From CAVXFL01 sp963761015 (lineage in GTDB: Bacteria > Pseudomonadota > Alphaproteobacteria > Acetobacterales > Acetobacteraceae): a stretch of 64,000 nucleotides of DNA. Of the stretch, positions 8,744 through 17,903 are shown piece by piece. The stretch covers positions 59,194-123,193 of the forward strand of contig CAVXFL010000018.1 of assembly GCA_963761015.1 (NCBI GenBank). The letters run 5' to 3'. Position numbers and translations under genes: made by a program. The notes under the pieces were generated by a model. That model worked only from the letters and a program-made list of their open reading frames with translations. It searched no databases and was not told where the DNA came from. The stretch's first letter is position 1; every line of letters begins with the position of its first letter.

Positions 8744-9212
8744 TGGTGACCTCCTTCGCGCCTTCGATCGCCGCAATCAGCGCGTGCCACGGCAAGGTCG
8801 CGCATTTCACGCGCGACGGATATTCGTGCACGCCCGCGAGCGGCTGCAACCGCTCCACCGCGTCCTCCAGGCCGCCGCCGCATTCGGGGCACTCGCCCGT
8901 GGTCGCCATCTGGCGCAACGCCTCGAACAGCGCGCGCACCTCCGCCTGGCTGCGCCCGCTGACGGTTTCCGCCATCAGATCGGCCGAGGCGATGCTGATG
9001 GCACAGCCGCGCCCCTCGAAGCCGGCTTTCGCGATGGACCCGTCAGGTTCGAATTTCACGAACACCTGCACGCGGTCGCCGCACATCGGGTTGTCGCCCT
9101 CGGCGGTGGCATCGAAGTCTGCCGGCCGGTGCGCGTGGCGCGGCCGGCGGCCGTGATCCAGGATCACTTCCTGATACAGATCGCGCAGATCGTCGAAGGT
9201 GTCGTCGGGCAT
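8736..9212 (-). CDS. sufU: SufU-type cysteine-sulfur acceptor/scaffold, with extra CPEC insertion
   Basis: A SufU protein, which takes sulfur from SufS and carries it to the SufBCD scaffold. The Zn/sulfur ligand set is present: Cys44 and Asp46 (NPMCGD), Cys70 (GRGCAIS) and Cys137 (RVKCATLPWH). Between the second and third ligands it carries TGECPECGGGLED, giving an additional CxxC pair (Cys108, Cys111) that I do not recognise as a general SufU feature. The ATG overlaps the sufS stop (TGATG), so the two are translationally coupled, as expected for partners. Length is 158 residues. Confidence 0.88.
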   Translation of the reverse strand: MPDDTFDDLRDLYQEVILDHGRRPRHAHRPADFDATAEGDNPMCGDRVQVFVKFEPDGSIAKAGFEGRGCAISIASADLMAETVSGRSQAEVRALFEALRQMATTGECPECGGGLEDAVERLQPLAGVHEYPSRVKCATLPWHALIAAIEGAKEVTSE

Positions 9213-10472
9213 CAGGCGAAGAACTCCCGCACTTTCACCAACGCCTCGGCGAGGGCATCGATTTCCCCCTGCGTCGTATAGATGCCGAAGCTCGCGCGCG
9301 TGGTGCTGTCCACGCCGAAGCGGCGCATCAGCGGCTCGGCGCAATGGTTGCCGGCGCGCACCGCGATACCCTGGCGGTCGAGCAAGGTCGCGACGTCGTG
9401 CGCATGCGCGCGATCCAGCGCGAAGCTGATCACGCCGCCGCGATCCGCCGCCCGGCCCAGGATGCGCACCCCCTCGATATCACCAAGCCTCGCCAGGGCA
9501 TGGTCGGTCAAAGCCGCCTCGTGCGCCGCGATCGCGTCGTAGCCGATCGAACTCGACGTAGTCGATCGCGGCGGCGAGTCCGATCGCTTCCAGGATCGCC
9601 GGCGTGCCGGCCTCGAATTTGTGCGGAATCTCGGCCCAGGTGGAGCGCTCGAACGTGACCGTGGCGATCATCTCGCCGCCGCCCAGGAACGGCGGCATCC
9701 GCTCCAGCAGCTCACGCCGCGCCCACAGCACGCCGATCCCGGTCGGACCGTACAGCTTGTGGCCGGTGAAGGCGTAGAAGTCGGCGCCCAGCGCCTGCAC
9801 GTCCACGCGCCGATGCACCGCCGCCTGCGATCCATCCAGCAGCACCTTCGCCCCGTGCTCGTGCGCCAGCGCCACGAGCCGCGCCGCCGGCGTGACCGTG
9901 CCGAGCACGTTGGACATGTGCGTGATGGCGACCAGCCCGACACGCCCATCGGCCAACAGCGACACATAGGCGTCGAGATCGAGTTCGCCCTCGTCCGTGA
10001 CCGGCGCGACGCGCAGTTGGACACCCCGTTCGTCGCGCAGCATCTGCCAAGGCACGATGTTGGAGTGGTGCTCCATCTCGGAGATCAGCACCGCCTGGTC
10101 CGGCCGCATGACCCCACGCCCGTAACTGTGCGCGACCAGGTTGATCGCCTCGGTGCTGTTGCGCGTGAACACGATCTCGGTCGGGTCCGGCGCGTTCACC
10201 AACCGCGCCACCACCTCGCGCGTCCCCTCGTACGCGTCGGTGGTGCGCTCGCTCATCCAGTGCAGGCCGCGATGCACGTTCGCGTATTGCGTCTCCATCG
10301 CCGCAACCATCGCCTCGATCACCGCGCGCGGCTTCTGGGCGGAGGCGGCGCTATCCAGGAACACCAGCGGCTTGCCGCGAATTCTCTGCGCCAGGATCGG
10401 GAAGTCCAGACGGATGCGCTCGACATCGAAGCCGGTGGGGCGCAGCCGGGCGGCGGAAGTTTCGACGTTCAT
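9212..10472 (-). CDS. sufS: Cysteine desulfurase SufS, one frameshift
   Basis: A PLP-dependent group II cysteine desulfurase that supplies sulfur for cluster assembly. The N-terminal frame starts at ATG 10472 (MNVETSAARLR), overlapping the sufD stop (ATGA). The PLP lysine is in FTGHKLYGPTGIGVLW. The frame breaks near 9550 after AAIDYVE; removing one base restores IGYDAIAAHEAALTDHALA and the C-terminal active Cys in RAGNHCAEPLMRRFG. Total length (about 419 residues after correction) is normal. The 961 bases between the two frame registers leave remainder one, so one extra base explains the break. Because SUF is the only Fe-S system seen here and the rest is fully conserved, a sequencing error is the likely cause. 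Confidence 0.88.
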
Positions 10473-11752
10473 GCCGATTGCCTTTCCCACCAGCGCTCCA
10501 TCGCCGCCTCCAGCGCCGCGCGCGCCTGATCGTGCGCGATCGGCTCGAGCGCATCGGCCAGGAATGCGCGCACCAGGATCGCCCGCGCCTCGGCTTCGGG
10601 AACGCCGCGGCTGCGCAGATAGAACATCTGGTCGGCGTCCAGTTCGCCGACCGTGGCGCCGTGGCTGCATTTCACGTCGTCGGCGAAGATTTCCAGCTCC
10701 GGCTTGCTGTCGATCTCGGCGTCCGGCGAGAGCAGCAGCGCCTGGTTCATCTGATAACCGTCGGTCTTCTGCGCCCCGCGCGCCACCTCGATGCGCGCCT
10801 GGAACACACCGCGCGCGCGGTCGGTCAGCACGTTCTTTACCGTCTGGCGCGAGGTGCAGCTCGGCGCGTCGTGCGACACCACCGAGGTAAAATCCGCGTG
10901 CTGCACGCCGCGCAGCAATTGCGCCCCGCTCAGATGCGCGACCCCGCCCGGACCGCCGAGCCGCGCATGGAACTCGGTGCGCGCCAAGCGGGCGCCGAGA
11001 TTGAGCACGAAGGCGTCGTAGGTCCCGCGCCGGGCCACGTCGACATAGATCGTGGACACATGCAGCGCCCGCACCGCTTCGTCCTGCAGGCGGATATGCG
11101 TCAGCACCGCGTCATCGCGCACGTCGATCTCGGCCACCGCGTTGTGGAAATACACGTCCTGCCCGATCGCGACCTCGATCAAGGTCAGCCGCGCCCCGCG
11201 GCCAAGCTTGATGACATGCCTCGGATGGAACGCGACCGGCCGGCCCGGCGGCGCGGTGCCGAGGCTGGCGAGCAGGATCGTGCCGGCATCCACGCCGTCC
11301 GGCACGCGGATGACCGCGCCATCCTCGGCCAGCATGGTGTTCAACGCGGTCAGCGGCTCGCGCTCCGGCTTCGGCAGCGGGCCGAAATCCGGCGTCTGCG
11401 CAAACCCGTAAAACTTGATGTTCGCCGGCGCCGCGGACAGATCGGCGCGCCGGCGCCCGTCCACGAATACCAAACGTGGCGCATCGATGTCCGGCAAGCG
11501 CGCGAGCAGCCGGTCGCAGTCGGCCAACGCGATCAGCGGTTCCTGGAACCGCGCCTCGGCGAGCGGCCGCAGGCTGGTGTATTTCCATGCCTCGTCGCGC
11601 GGGCCGGGCAGGCCCGACGCCGCAAACGCGTGCGCCGCTTGCTCGCGGATGAAGCGGTCGCCGGGCAGCCGCTCCCGCAATCCTTCCCAGCGCGCGAGAA
11701 AGGCCTGCGCGCCGGTCTGCAACGCTCCGCGGACTTGCTCCGGGGCGCTCAT
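10469..11752 (-). CDS. sufD: Fe-S assembly scaffold subunit SufD
   Basis: SufD forms the SufBC2D scaffold complex with SufB and the ATPase SufC. The 427-residue protein has the SufD-type N-terminus (GLPGPRDEAWKYTSLRPL), a right-handed beta-helix core and the conserved C-terminal part KCSHGATVGELDADQMFYL with REAR-type ending, including the conserved His. The start ATG at 11752 overlaps the sufC stop (ATGA) and its own stop overlaps sufS in the same way. Identification against SufB is by order and by the shorter length. Confidence 0.93.
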   Translation of the reverse strand: MSAPEQVRGALQTGAQAFLARWEGLRERLPGDRFIREQAAHAFAASGLPGPRDEAWKYTSLRPLAEARFQEPLIALADCDRLLARLPDIDAPRLVFVDGRRRADLSAAPANIKFYGFAQTPDFGPLPKPEREPLTALNTMLAEDGAVIRVPDGVDAGTILLASLGTAPPGRPVAFHPRHVIKLGRGARLTLIEVAIGQDVYFHNAVAEIDVRDDAVLTHIRLQDEAVRALHVSTIYVDVARRGTYDAFVLNLGARLARTEFHARLGGPGGVAHLSGAQLLRGVQHADFTSVVSHDAPSCTSRQTVKNVLTDRARGVFQARIEVARGAQKTDGYQMNQALLLSPDAEIDSKPELEIFADDVKCSHGATVGELDADQMFYLRSRGVPEAEARAILVRAFLADALEPIAHDQARAALEAAMERWWERQSA

Positions 11753-12498
11753 GCCGCCTCCGCGATGATGGCGGCGTAGCCGTGCGCTTCCAACTGCTTC
11801 GCCAGTTCCGGCCCGCCGGAGCGCACGATGCGTCCCTCGGCCAGGACATGCACGCGGTCGGGGACGATGTAGTCGAGCAGGCGCTGATAGTGCGTGATGA
11901 TGAGCGCGGAGAAGTCCGGGCTGCGCAGCGCGTTCACGCCTTCCGCGACGATGCGCAGCGCGTCGATGTCGAGCCCGCTGTCGGTTTCGTCGAGGATGGC
12001 GAGCTTCGGCCGCAGGATCGCCATTTGCAGCACTTCGTTACGCTTCTTCTCGCCACCGGAGAAGCCGACGTTCACGTTGCGCTTCAGCATGTCCTCGGGC
12101 ATGGACAGATGCTTGATCGCCGTTCGCGCCAGCTTGAGGAACTGCATCGCGTCGAGTTCCGGCTCGCCGCGCGCGCGTCGCGCCGCGTTCAGCGCCGTCC
12201 GCATGAAATTGGCGTTGCCGACACCGGGCAGCTCGACCGGATACTGGAACGCCAGGAACACGCCGGCGGCGGCGCGCTCCTCCGGCGCCATGGCGAGCAG
12301 ATCGCGGCCTTCGAACGTCACGCTGCCTGCCTTGACATCGTAGCCTTCGCGCCCGGAGAGCACATAGGCGAGCGTCGATTTGCCGGAGCCGTTCGGCCCC
12401 ATGATGGCGTGCAGTTCGCCGCGCGGCACGCTGAGGTCGATCCCCTTCAGGATGCCCTTGCCCTCGACCTCCGCCGCCAGCCCTCGAATTTCCAGCAC
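11749..12498 (-). CDS. sufC: Fe-S assembly ATPase SufC
   Basis: An ABC-type ATPase of the SufBC2D complex, soluble and cytoplasmic. It shows Walker A GPNGSGKST, signature FSGGEKKRNEVLQMA, Walker B KLAILDETDSGLDIDAL and switch-His IITHYQRLLDY. I start it at GTG 12498 (VLEIRGLAAEVEGKG), which has a GGAAG ribosome site seven bases upstream and gives about 249 residues, the usual SufC length; longer in-frame starts would run through the rhodanese gene. It is 13 bases after the rhodanese stop. Confidence 0.93.
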   Translation of the reverse strand: MLEIRGLAAEVEGKGILKGIDLSVPRGELHAIMGPNGSGKSTLAYVLSGREGYDVKAGSVTFEGRDLLAMAPEERAAAGVFLAFQYPVELPGVGNANFMRTALNAARRARGEPELDAMQFLKLARTAIKHLSMPEDMLKRNVNVGFSGGEKKRNEVLQMAILRPKLAILDETDSGLDIDALRIVAEGVNALRSPDFSALIITHYQRLLDYIVPDRVHVLAEGRIVRSGGPELAKQLEAHGYAAIIAEAA

Positions 12499-12511
12499 TT
12501 CGCTTCTTCCG

Positions 12512-12940
12512 TTATTGCTGATCCGCCGTCGCGCGCTGCGCGCCCGCCGATCTGGCGCCCGCCGGCTCGGTCGGTCCGCCAGCGCCCTTCCATGCCGAAT
12601 AGCCGCCGCCGATATGGGCGACATTCGCAAGCCCCATGTCCTGCGCGGTTTTCGCCGCCAGCGCCGAGCGCCAGCCGGCCGCGCAATAGAACACGAAGTG
12701 CCTCGGCTCGCCGAACACCGGCTTCGCATACGGGCTTTCCGGATCGATCCAGAATTCCAGCATGCCCCGCGGGCATGAAAATGCGCCCGGGATACGCCCT
12801 TCGCGTTCGATTTCGCGCGGATCGCGCAGGTCGACGAACACCACACCGGCATCGCCGTGCAGCCCGACCGCCTGCTCGACCGGCAGCGTGGTCACCTCGG
12901 CTTCCGCCTCGGCCAGAAGCCGCTTGTATCCCTTCTTCAT
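12512..12940 (-). CDS. Rhodanese-like sulfurtransferase inside the suf operon
   Basis: A single-domain rhodanese, 142 residues, cytoplasmic (no signal peptide). The domain starts FVDLRDPREIEREGRIPGA and has the active loop CAAGWRS, which fits the catalytic CxxxxR[S/T] pattern, so persulfide transfer is likely. The gene sits between sufB and sufC, 22 and 13 bases from its neighbours, and must be co-transcribed with them. A role in sulfur delivery or in protecting persulfide intermediates during cluster assembly is inferred from the position only. The last 20 residues (PAGARSAGAQRATADQQ) are low complexity. Confidence 0.85.
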   Translation of the reverse strand: MKKGYKRLLAEAEAEVTTLPVEQAVGLHGDAGVVFVDLRDPREIEREGRIPGAFSCPRGMLEFWIDPESPYAKPVFGEPRHFVFYCAAGWRSALAAKTAQDMGLANVAHIGGGYSAWKGAGGPTEPAGARSAGAQRATADQQ

Positions 12941-12962
12941 CGCTTGCTCCGACGCGGCACGC

Positions 12963-14456
12963 TTATCCGACCGAACCCTCGAGGCTGACCGCGAGCAGCC
13001 GTTGCGCCTCGACGGCGAATTCCATCGGCAATTCCTTCAACACGTCCTTGCAGAACCCGTTCACGATCAACCCGACCGCGTCTTCTTCCGACAGGCCACG
13101 CTGGCGGCAATAGAAAAGCTGATCGTCGGCAATCTTCGAGGTGGTCGCCTCATGCTCGACCTTCGCCGTCGGATTCCGGCTCTCGATGTAGGGCACGGTG
13201 TGCGCACCGCACTGATCGCCGATGAGCAAGCTATCGCACCGGGTGTAATTCCGCGCGCCCTTCGCCTTCGGCATGATCCGCACCAAGCCGCGATAAGTGT
13301 TGTTCGACTTGCCGGCGCTGATGCCCTTGGAGACGATGGTCGAGGTGGTGTTCGCCCCGATATGGATCATCTTCGTCCCGGTATCGGCCTGCTGGCGGCT
13401 GTTGGTCAGCGCGACGGAATAGAATTCGCCGACGCTGCCCTCACCTTGCAGGATGCAGGACGGATACTTCCAGGTGATCGCCGAGCCGGTTTCCACCTGC
13501 GTCCAGGAAATCTTGCTGCGGGCACCGCGGCAGGCGCCGCGCTTGGTGACGAAGTTGTAGATTCCGCCGCGCCCCTCGGCATCGCCCGGATACCAGTTCT
13601 GCACCGTGCTGTACTTGATCCGCGCGTCGTCCAGCGCGACCAGCTCCACGACCGCCGCATGCAACTGGTTCTCGTCGCGCTGCGGGGCGGTACAGCCTTC
13701 GAGATAGCTGACGTAAGCCTTGTCCTCGGCGATGATCAGCGTGCGCTCGAACTGGCCGGTGTTGCGGGCATTGATGCGGAAATAGGTGGACAGCTCCATC
13801 GGGCAGCGCACGCCCTTGGGCACGAACACGAAGCTGCCGTCGGTGAACACCGCGGAGTTCAGCGCGGCAAAGAAATTGTCGCCCGGCGGCACCACGCTGC
13901 CGAGATATTGGCGAACCAGGTCGGGATGATCGCGCACCGCCTCGCTGATCGGGCAGAAGATCACGCCCACCCGCGCCAGGGTCTCGCGGAACGTGGTCGC
14001 GACCGAGACGCTGTCGAATACCGCGTCCACCGCCACGTTGCTCTGCTCGCCCGCCTCCGGCTCGACGCCGGCCAGGATGGCGCGCTCGCGCAGCGGGATG
14101 CCGAGCTTCTCGTAAGTGCGCAGCAGCTCCGGATCGACATCCTCCAGCCGCTTCGGCCCGGGGCTCTGCTTCGGCGCGGCGTAGTAGTGGATGGCCTGAT
14201 AGTCGATCGGCGGATGGCTGATCTTGGCCCAGCGCGGCTCGCCCTGCCCTTCCATCTGGCGCCATCCCGCGAACGCCTTCAGCCGCCACTCCAACAGCCA
14301 GTCGGGCTCGCCCTTGCGCAACGAAATCAGGCGGATGGTGTCCTCGCTCAGCCCTTTCGGCGCGAGGTCCATCTCGATCGCCGTTTCCCAGCCCCATTTG
14401 TAGCCGGACTGGGTGGCGTTCTGGACGGTTTCGAGGGTTTCGGCTACGGCTGGCAT
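12963..14456 (-). CDS. sufB: Fe-S assembly scaffold subunit SufB
   Basis: The main scaffold subunit on which the cluster forms. The 497-residue protein has the SufB start YKWGWETAIEMDLAPKGLSE, the central beta-helix with CTAPQRDENQLHAAVVELVA (conserved Cys and His), KTSWTQ-like and the C-terminal RQRGLSEEDAVGLIVNGFC. Length and motif order are normal, and it is the first structural gene after the Rrf2 regulator, 19 bases downstream of the latter's stop. Confidence 0.95.
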   Translation of the reverse strand: MPAVAETLETVQNATQSGYKWGWETAIEMDLAPKGLSEDTIRLISLRKGEPDWLLEWRLKAFAGWRQMEGQGEPRWAKISHPPIDYQAIHYYAAPKQSPGPKRLEDVDPELLRTYEKLGIPLRERAILAGVEPEAGEQSNVAVDAVFDSVSVATTFRETLARVGVIFCPISEAVRDHPDLVRQYLGSVVPPGDNFFAALNSAVFTDGSFVFVPKGVRCPMELSTYFRINARNTGQFERTLIIAEDKAYVSYLEGCTAPQRDENQLHAAVVELVALDDARIKYSTVQNWYPGDAEGRGGIYNFVTKRGACRGARSKISWTQVETGSAITWKYPSCILQGEGSVGEFYSVALTNSRQQADTGTKMIHIGANTTSTIVSKGISAGKSNNTYRGLVRIMPKAKGARNYTRCDSLLIGDQCGAHTVPYIESRNPTAKVEHEATTSKIADDQLFYCRQRGLSEEDAVGLIVNGFCKDVLKELPMEFAVEAQRLLAVSLEGSVG

Positions 14457-14475
14457 CGTTCGTCCTTGGCGGCTT

Positions 14476-14928
14476 CTATTCGGCTGCGGGCGTGGTGAAG
14501 GCGGCGGCGGGCTCGACGGCGTACGGCCTGGGCGGTTCGGCCATGTCGGCGAGCGTTATCGACGACAGCGCCTGGTGAATGGCATCGTTCACCGGGTCCC
14601 AGCGCCCGCGCACCGGGCAGAGCCGGTGGGCGTCGCAGGTCGCGCCACCGTCCACGCAGGCGGTCAGCGCGATCGGCCCGTCGATCGCCTCGATCACCTG
14701 GGAAATCGGCACCGACCCCAGGTTGCGCAGCAGCCGGTAGCCGCCATGCGCGCCGCGCTGCGAGGCGACGAGCCCGGCGGCGGCAAGAATTTTCAACACC
14801 TTGGCGACGGTCGGCTCAGGAATCCCGGTGCTCGCGGCAATGCCGGGCGAGGTCTGCACGGCCTCTCCGCGGGAGAGCCGTACCATGACCACGACGGCGT
14901 AATCGGTCAGTCTGGAAAGTCTCAGCAT
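14476..14928 (-). CDS. Rrf2-family SUF system regulator
   Basis: An Rrf2-type transcription factor heading the suf operon, resembling the TIGR02944 SUF regulator. The winged-helix N-terminus MLRLSRLTDYAVVVMVRLS and TGIPEPTVAKVLKILAAAGL are typical, and three cysteines with Rrf2 spacing (ACVDGGATCDAHRLCPVRG) can hold an Fe-S cluster. It probably senses cluster status and represses the operon, including itself. The promoter must lie in 14929-15060; the minus strand shows TTGACC at 14999-14994, but I could not place a convincing -10 or an operator. IscR and RirA are alternatives, less likely because no isc genes follow. Confidence 0.88.
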   Translation of the reverse strand: MLRLSRLTDYAVVVMVRLSRGEAVQTSPGIAASTGIPEPTVAKVLKILAAAGLVASQRGAHGGYRLLRNLGSVPISQVIEAIDGPIALTACVDGGATCDAHRLCPVRGRWDPVNDAIHQALSSITLADMAEPPRPYAVEPAAAFTTPAAE

Positions 14929-15089
14929 GTCTCGCCCGCCAATCGGGACCCCGGTTGTCCTGATTGCCGGGAAATGGCGTATGCCCCCGGTCAGGTCAAG
15001 TGGTCCCGGCGGAAGGGGCTGGCGCGTACGCCGCCTGCCTGACTAACTTCCGACGTGGATCAGTGGGCGGATCAGTGGGGAGAAGACCG

Positions 15090-16010
15090 ATGCCGGACCG
15101 GCCGATGCTGGAGGGAAAAGTCGCTGTCGTCACCGGAGCCGGCGGGGGCATCGGGCGGGAAATCGCCATCGCCATGGCGCTCGCCGGTGCCCACGTGCTG
15201 ATCAACGATATCGGCGTGTCGCTGAGCGGCGAGGGCGGTTCCGGCACCCCGGCCGAGCAGACCAAGCAGATCATCGAGCAGCGCGGCGGGCGGGCCGCGA
15301 TCAGCACGGATTCCGTGGCCGACTGGGGCTCGGCCCAGCGCATCGTCGCCGCCGCCTTGGATGCGTTCGGGCGCATCGACATCGTGGTGAACAACGCCGG
15401 CATCCTGCGCGACGCGATCTTTCATCGCATGTCGGCCGACGACTGGCTCGCCGTCATCAACGTGCATCTGAACGGCAGCTTCTTTGTCAGCCGCGCCGCC
15501 GCCGAGCATTTCCGCAAGCAGGAGAGCGGCGCCTATGTGCACATGACCAGCACGTCCGGGCTGATCGGCAATTTCGGCCAGGCCAACTATTCGGCCGCCA
15601 AACTCGGCATCACCGCGCTGTCGAAGTCGATCGCGCTCGACATGCAGCGCTTCAACGTGCGCTCCAACTGCATCGCGCCGTTCGCCTGGAGCCGCATGAC
15701 CAGTTCGATCCCGGCGACCACGCCGGAGCAGCAGGCGCGGGTGGCGAAAATCCAGCAAATGACGCCGGACAAGAACGCGCCGATGGCGGTGTTTCTCGCC
15801 TCCGACGCGGCGCGCGGCGTGAGCGGGCAGATCTTCGCGACCCGGCACAACGAAATCTTCTTGATGAGCCAGAGCCGTCCCGTGCGCGGCATCCATCGTG
15901 CCGAGGGCTGGACCCCGGAACGGATCGCCGAGCATGCCCTGCCGGCGCTGCATTCGGCATTTCAGCCGCTCGACCGCAGCGGCGAGGTGTTCAGTTGGGA
16001 CCCGGTGTGA
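15090..16010 (+). CDS. Short-chain dehydrogenase (3-hydroxyacyl-CoA dehydrogenase-like)
   Basis: A 306-residue SDR oxidoreductase. The NAD(P) motif is VVTGAGGGIGREIAIAMA, the NNAG motif is VVNNAGILRD, and the catalytic Ser/Tyr/Lys are in TSTSGLIGNFGQANYSAAKLG. The longer insertion between the first strand and helix (NDIGVSLSGEGGSGTPAEQ) and the extended C-terminus resemble the dehydrogenase unit of multifunctional enzyme type 2, so a beta-oxidation-like substrate is plausible but not proven. The ATG at 15090 follows a strong GGGGAGAAG ribosome site. A 10-bp direct repeat (GATCAGTGGG) lies just upstream at about 15058-15079. It is divergent from the suf operon. Confidence 0.82.
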   Translation: MPDRPMLEGKVAVVTGAGGGIGREIAIAMALAGAHVLINDIGVSLSGEGGSGTPAEQTKQIIEQRGGRAAISTDSVADWGSAQRIVAAALDAFGRIDIVVNNAGILRDAIFHRMSADDWLAVINVHLNGSFFVSRAAAEHFRKQESGAYVHMTSTSGLIGNFGQANYSAAKLGITALSKSIALDMQRFNVRSNCIAPFAWSRMTSSIPATTPEQQARVAKIQQMTPDKNAPMAVFLASDAARGVSGQIFATRHNEIFLMSQSRPVRGIHRAEGWTPERIAEHALPALHSAFQPLDRSGEVFSWDPV

Positions 16011-16022
16011 ACCGAGGAACGC

Positions 16023-16334
16023 TCACTCGACGGTCTGAATGACCTCGAACCCCTCGAACTCGGGGTGGCCAAGATAGAGCGGCTTGTTCTGGCCGGCGTC
16101 GCGATGGGCGAGGCGGAATGCCTCGGAACGTGTCCAGGCCTCGAACGCGTCGCGGCTGCGCCAAACCGCGTGCGACGAATAGAGCACGTGATCGTCGCGC
16201 GCCGGTCCGCGCAGCAGATGGAACGCCACGAACCCCGGGACGTCGCGAAGGTGCGTATCGCGGTTGAGCCACACCCGTTCGAAGTCGGCCTCCCCGCCGG
16301 GCGCCACCTTGAAGCGATTCATGGCAATGAACAT
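16023..16334 (-). CDS. Antibiotic biosynthesis monooxygenase (ABM)-domain protein
   Basis: A 103-residue dimeric alpha/beta-barrel protein of the ABM family (HmoA/IsdG relatives). It begins MFIAMNRFKVAPGGEADFERVW and contains VPGFVAFHLLRG and SHAVWRSRDAFEAWTRSEAF, the typical family pattern. The family includes haem-degrading and quinol-forming enzymes, but the catalytic residues needed to choose between them cannot be assigned here. The ATG at 16334 is chosen since upstream in-frame sequence is Ala-rich and unconserved. It is downstream of the GT4 gene on the same strand. Confidence 0.75.
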   Translation of the reverse strand: MFIAMNRFKVAPGGEADFERVWLNRDTHLRDVPGFVAFHLLRGPARDDHVLYSSHAVWRSRDAFEAWTRSEAFRLAHRDAGQNKPLYLGHPEFEGFEVIQTVE

Positions 16335-16457
16335 CAGGATCCTCGCGGCAGCGGCAGCGGCAGCTTGCAGCCCGCGATATGGGGCAAGAAGCCGCGCCGG
16401 TCCAGCGCCCCGGACCTCTCCCGCGCGAAAGGCGAGAGCGGTCCCGGGCACCGAATC

Positions 16458-17510
16458 TCAGCCGATGACGCGCAACTGCGGCCGCGTCTCGACCATCAAG
16501 CTGCGATACAGCGCGAGATAGTCCTCGGCCATGCGGCGGCCGGTGAAGCGCGCATCGAACTGCTCGCGCACCCGATGGCGGTTCAACTGGTTGAGCCGCT
16601 CGACCGCGCCCACGGCGCTGGTCTCGTCCTCGACCACGAAGCCGGTGACGCCGTCCTCGATGATCTCGGGCACCGAGCCACGGTTGAACGCGATCACCGG
16701 CGTGCCGCAGGCCATCGCCTCGATCATCACCAGCCCGAACGGCTCCGGCCAGTCGATCGGCATCAACAGCGCGATCGCGCCGCTGAGGAAGTCCGGCTTC
16801 TGCCCTTCGTTGATCTCGCCGATCATCTCGACATCGGCGTTCTGGATCATCGGCTTGATCAGTTCGTCGTAGTACTCCTGGTCCACCCGGTCGACCTTGG
16901 CGGCGATCTTCAGCGGAATGCCGCAGCGGCGGGCGATGTTGATGGCAACGTCGGGCCGCTTCTCCGGGCAAATCCGGCCGAGGAACGCCAGGTAGCTCGG
17001 CGTGACCGGCTGCGGCGTCAGCAGCTTCTCCGGGATGCCGTGCAGCACGGTGCCGATGAAATTCGCCTGCGGCAGCGGCCGGCGCTGCGCGTTCGAGATC
17101 GACACCAGCGGCACCGAAGAGAACGTGTCGTAAACGCCCTGCAATTCCGGCAGGTCGAGCCTGCCATGCAGCGTCGTCAACGACGGCACTTTCTGCCGGC
17201 TGAACAGGCTGAAGCTGTAGTAGTCGGTGTGGAAGTGGATGAAGTCGAACTCGTCCGCCATCCGCCGCACCCGCTCCATCATCACGATGTGCGGCGCGAT
17301 CGGATCGCGGATGGCCGGATCGAGCCGCAGCGCTCGCGGCACGAGCGGATGGAGCCGCGCCGAGGTGACGGAATCGCCGCTGGCAAACAGCGTCACGTCG
17401 TGGCCGAGCGCCACCAGTTCCTCGGTGAGGTAAGAGACGACACGTTCCGTGCCGCCGTACAGCTTGGGTGGGACCGCCTCGTGCAAGGGCGATATCTGTG
17501 CGATGCGCAT
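16458..17510 (-). CDS. Glycosyltransferase family 4 protein
   Basis: A GT-B glycosyltransferase of 350 residues, cytoplasmic or membrane-peripheral. The N-terminal domain has the GT4 start MRIAQISPLHEAVPPKLYGG and the glycine-rich acceptor loop; the C-terminal domain has the sugar-nucleotide motif LMPIDWPEPFGLVMIEAMACG, with the E-x7-E pattern typical for GT4. Related proteins are found in lipopolysaccharide and glycogen-like pathways; the substrate here is not readable. It starts at ATG 17510 (MRIAQ). The gene is divergent from the ABC exporter at 17904, with 393 bases between them. Confidence 0.85.
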   Translation of the reverse strand: MRIAQISPLHEAVPPKLYGGTERVVSYLTEELVALGHDVTLFASGDSVTSARLHPLVPRALRLDPAIRDPIAPHIVMMERVRRMADEFDFIHFHTDYYSFSLFSRQKVPSLTTLHGRLDLPELQGVYDTFSSVPLVSISNAQRRPLPQANFIGTVLHGIPEKLLTPQPVTPSYLAFLGRICPEKRPDVAINIARRCGIPLKIAAKVDRVDQEYYDELIKPMIQNADVEMIGEINEGQKPDFLSGAIALLMPIDWPEPFGLVMIEAMACGTPVIAFNRGSVPEIIEDGVTGFVVEDETSAVGAVERLNQLNRHRVREQFDARFTGRRMAEDYLALYRSLMVETRPQLRVIG

Positions 17511-17903
17511 TGTTCCGGTTTCCGTGAAATAGGGCCGCGTGGCGACGGCGTTACCTGACGACCGCAACGGGGCGAAGTTTAGGCGCTGTACGCCTTAGTC
17601 CCGCCGTATTCGTCGCGTTCACTGATCGAAGTGGAACCGGGAAAACTCGGGAGGGTGGCATGTGCGGACATGGATGGCCGCGGCCGCACGATGGATACGT
17701 ATCTCGCGCAAGCATGTGTGATCCCCCGTTGAATGTTCGCCGAGTTCGAATCAGCCTGGTAGGCACGCCAGTCGACTTTCGCTAACGCCGTGACAGCATT
17801 TAGGTTTCTTCCACCTCGCAAATCGCAATTATCGCGTTTGCGCTGAAGGTGTTGCCCATCCCAAGCACGACTGCCTGACGCGCAAGAAGAACGGGGATGA
17901 TTT
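17511..17903. other. Divergent intergenic region, 393 bases
   Basis: This stretch separates the GT4 gene (minus) from the ABC exporter gene (plus) and should hold both promoters. Open frames across it have no recognisable protein features. I see a somewhat AT-richer part at about 17775-17850 (TTATCGCG, ATTTAGGTTTC), the most likely promoter zone for the exporter, but no clear -35/-10 pair and no palindrome. Confidence 0.3.

Noticed and set aside
14994..14999. TTGACC as a suf -35 box
   Set aside because: No good -10 hexamer is found at the proper spacing, so it is mentioned only in the regulator entry.
17740..17765. tRNA-like T-loop GTTCGAATC
   Set aside because: The flanking bases do not form the five-bp stem of a T arm, and no acceptor or anticodon arm is near.
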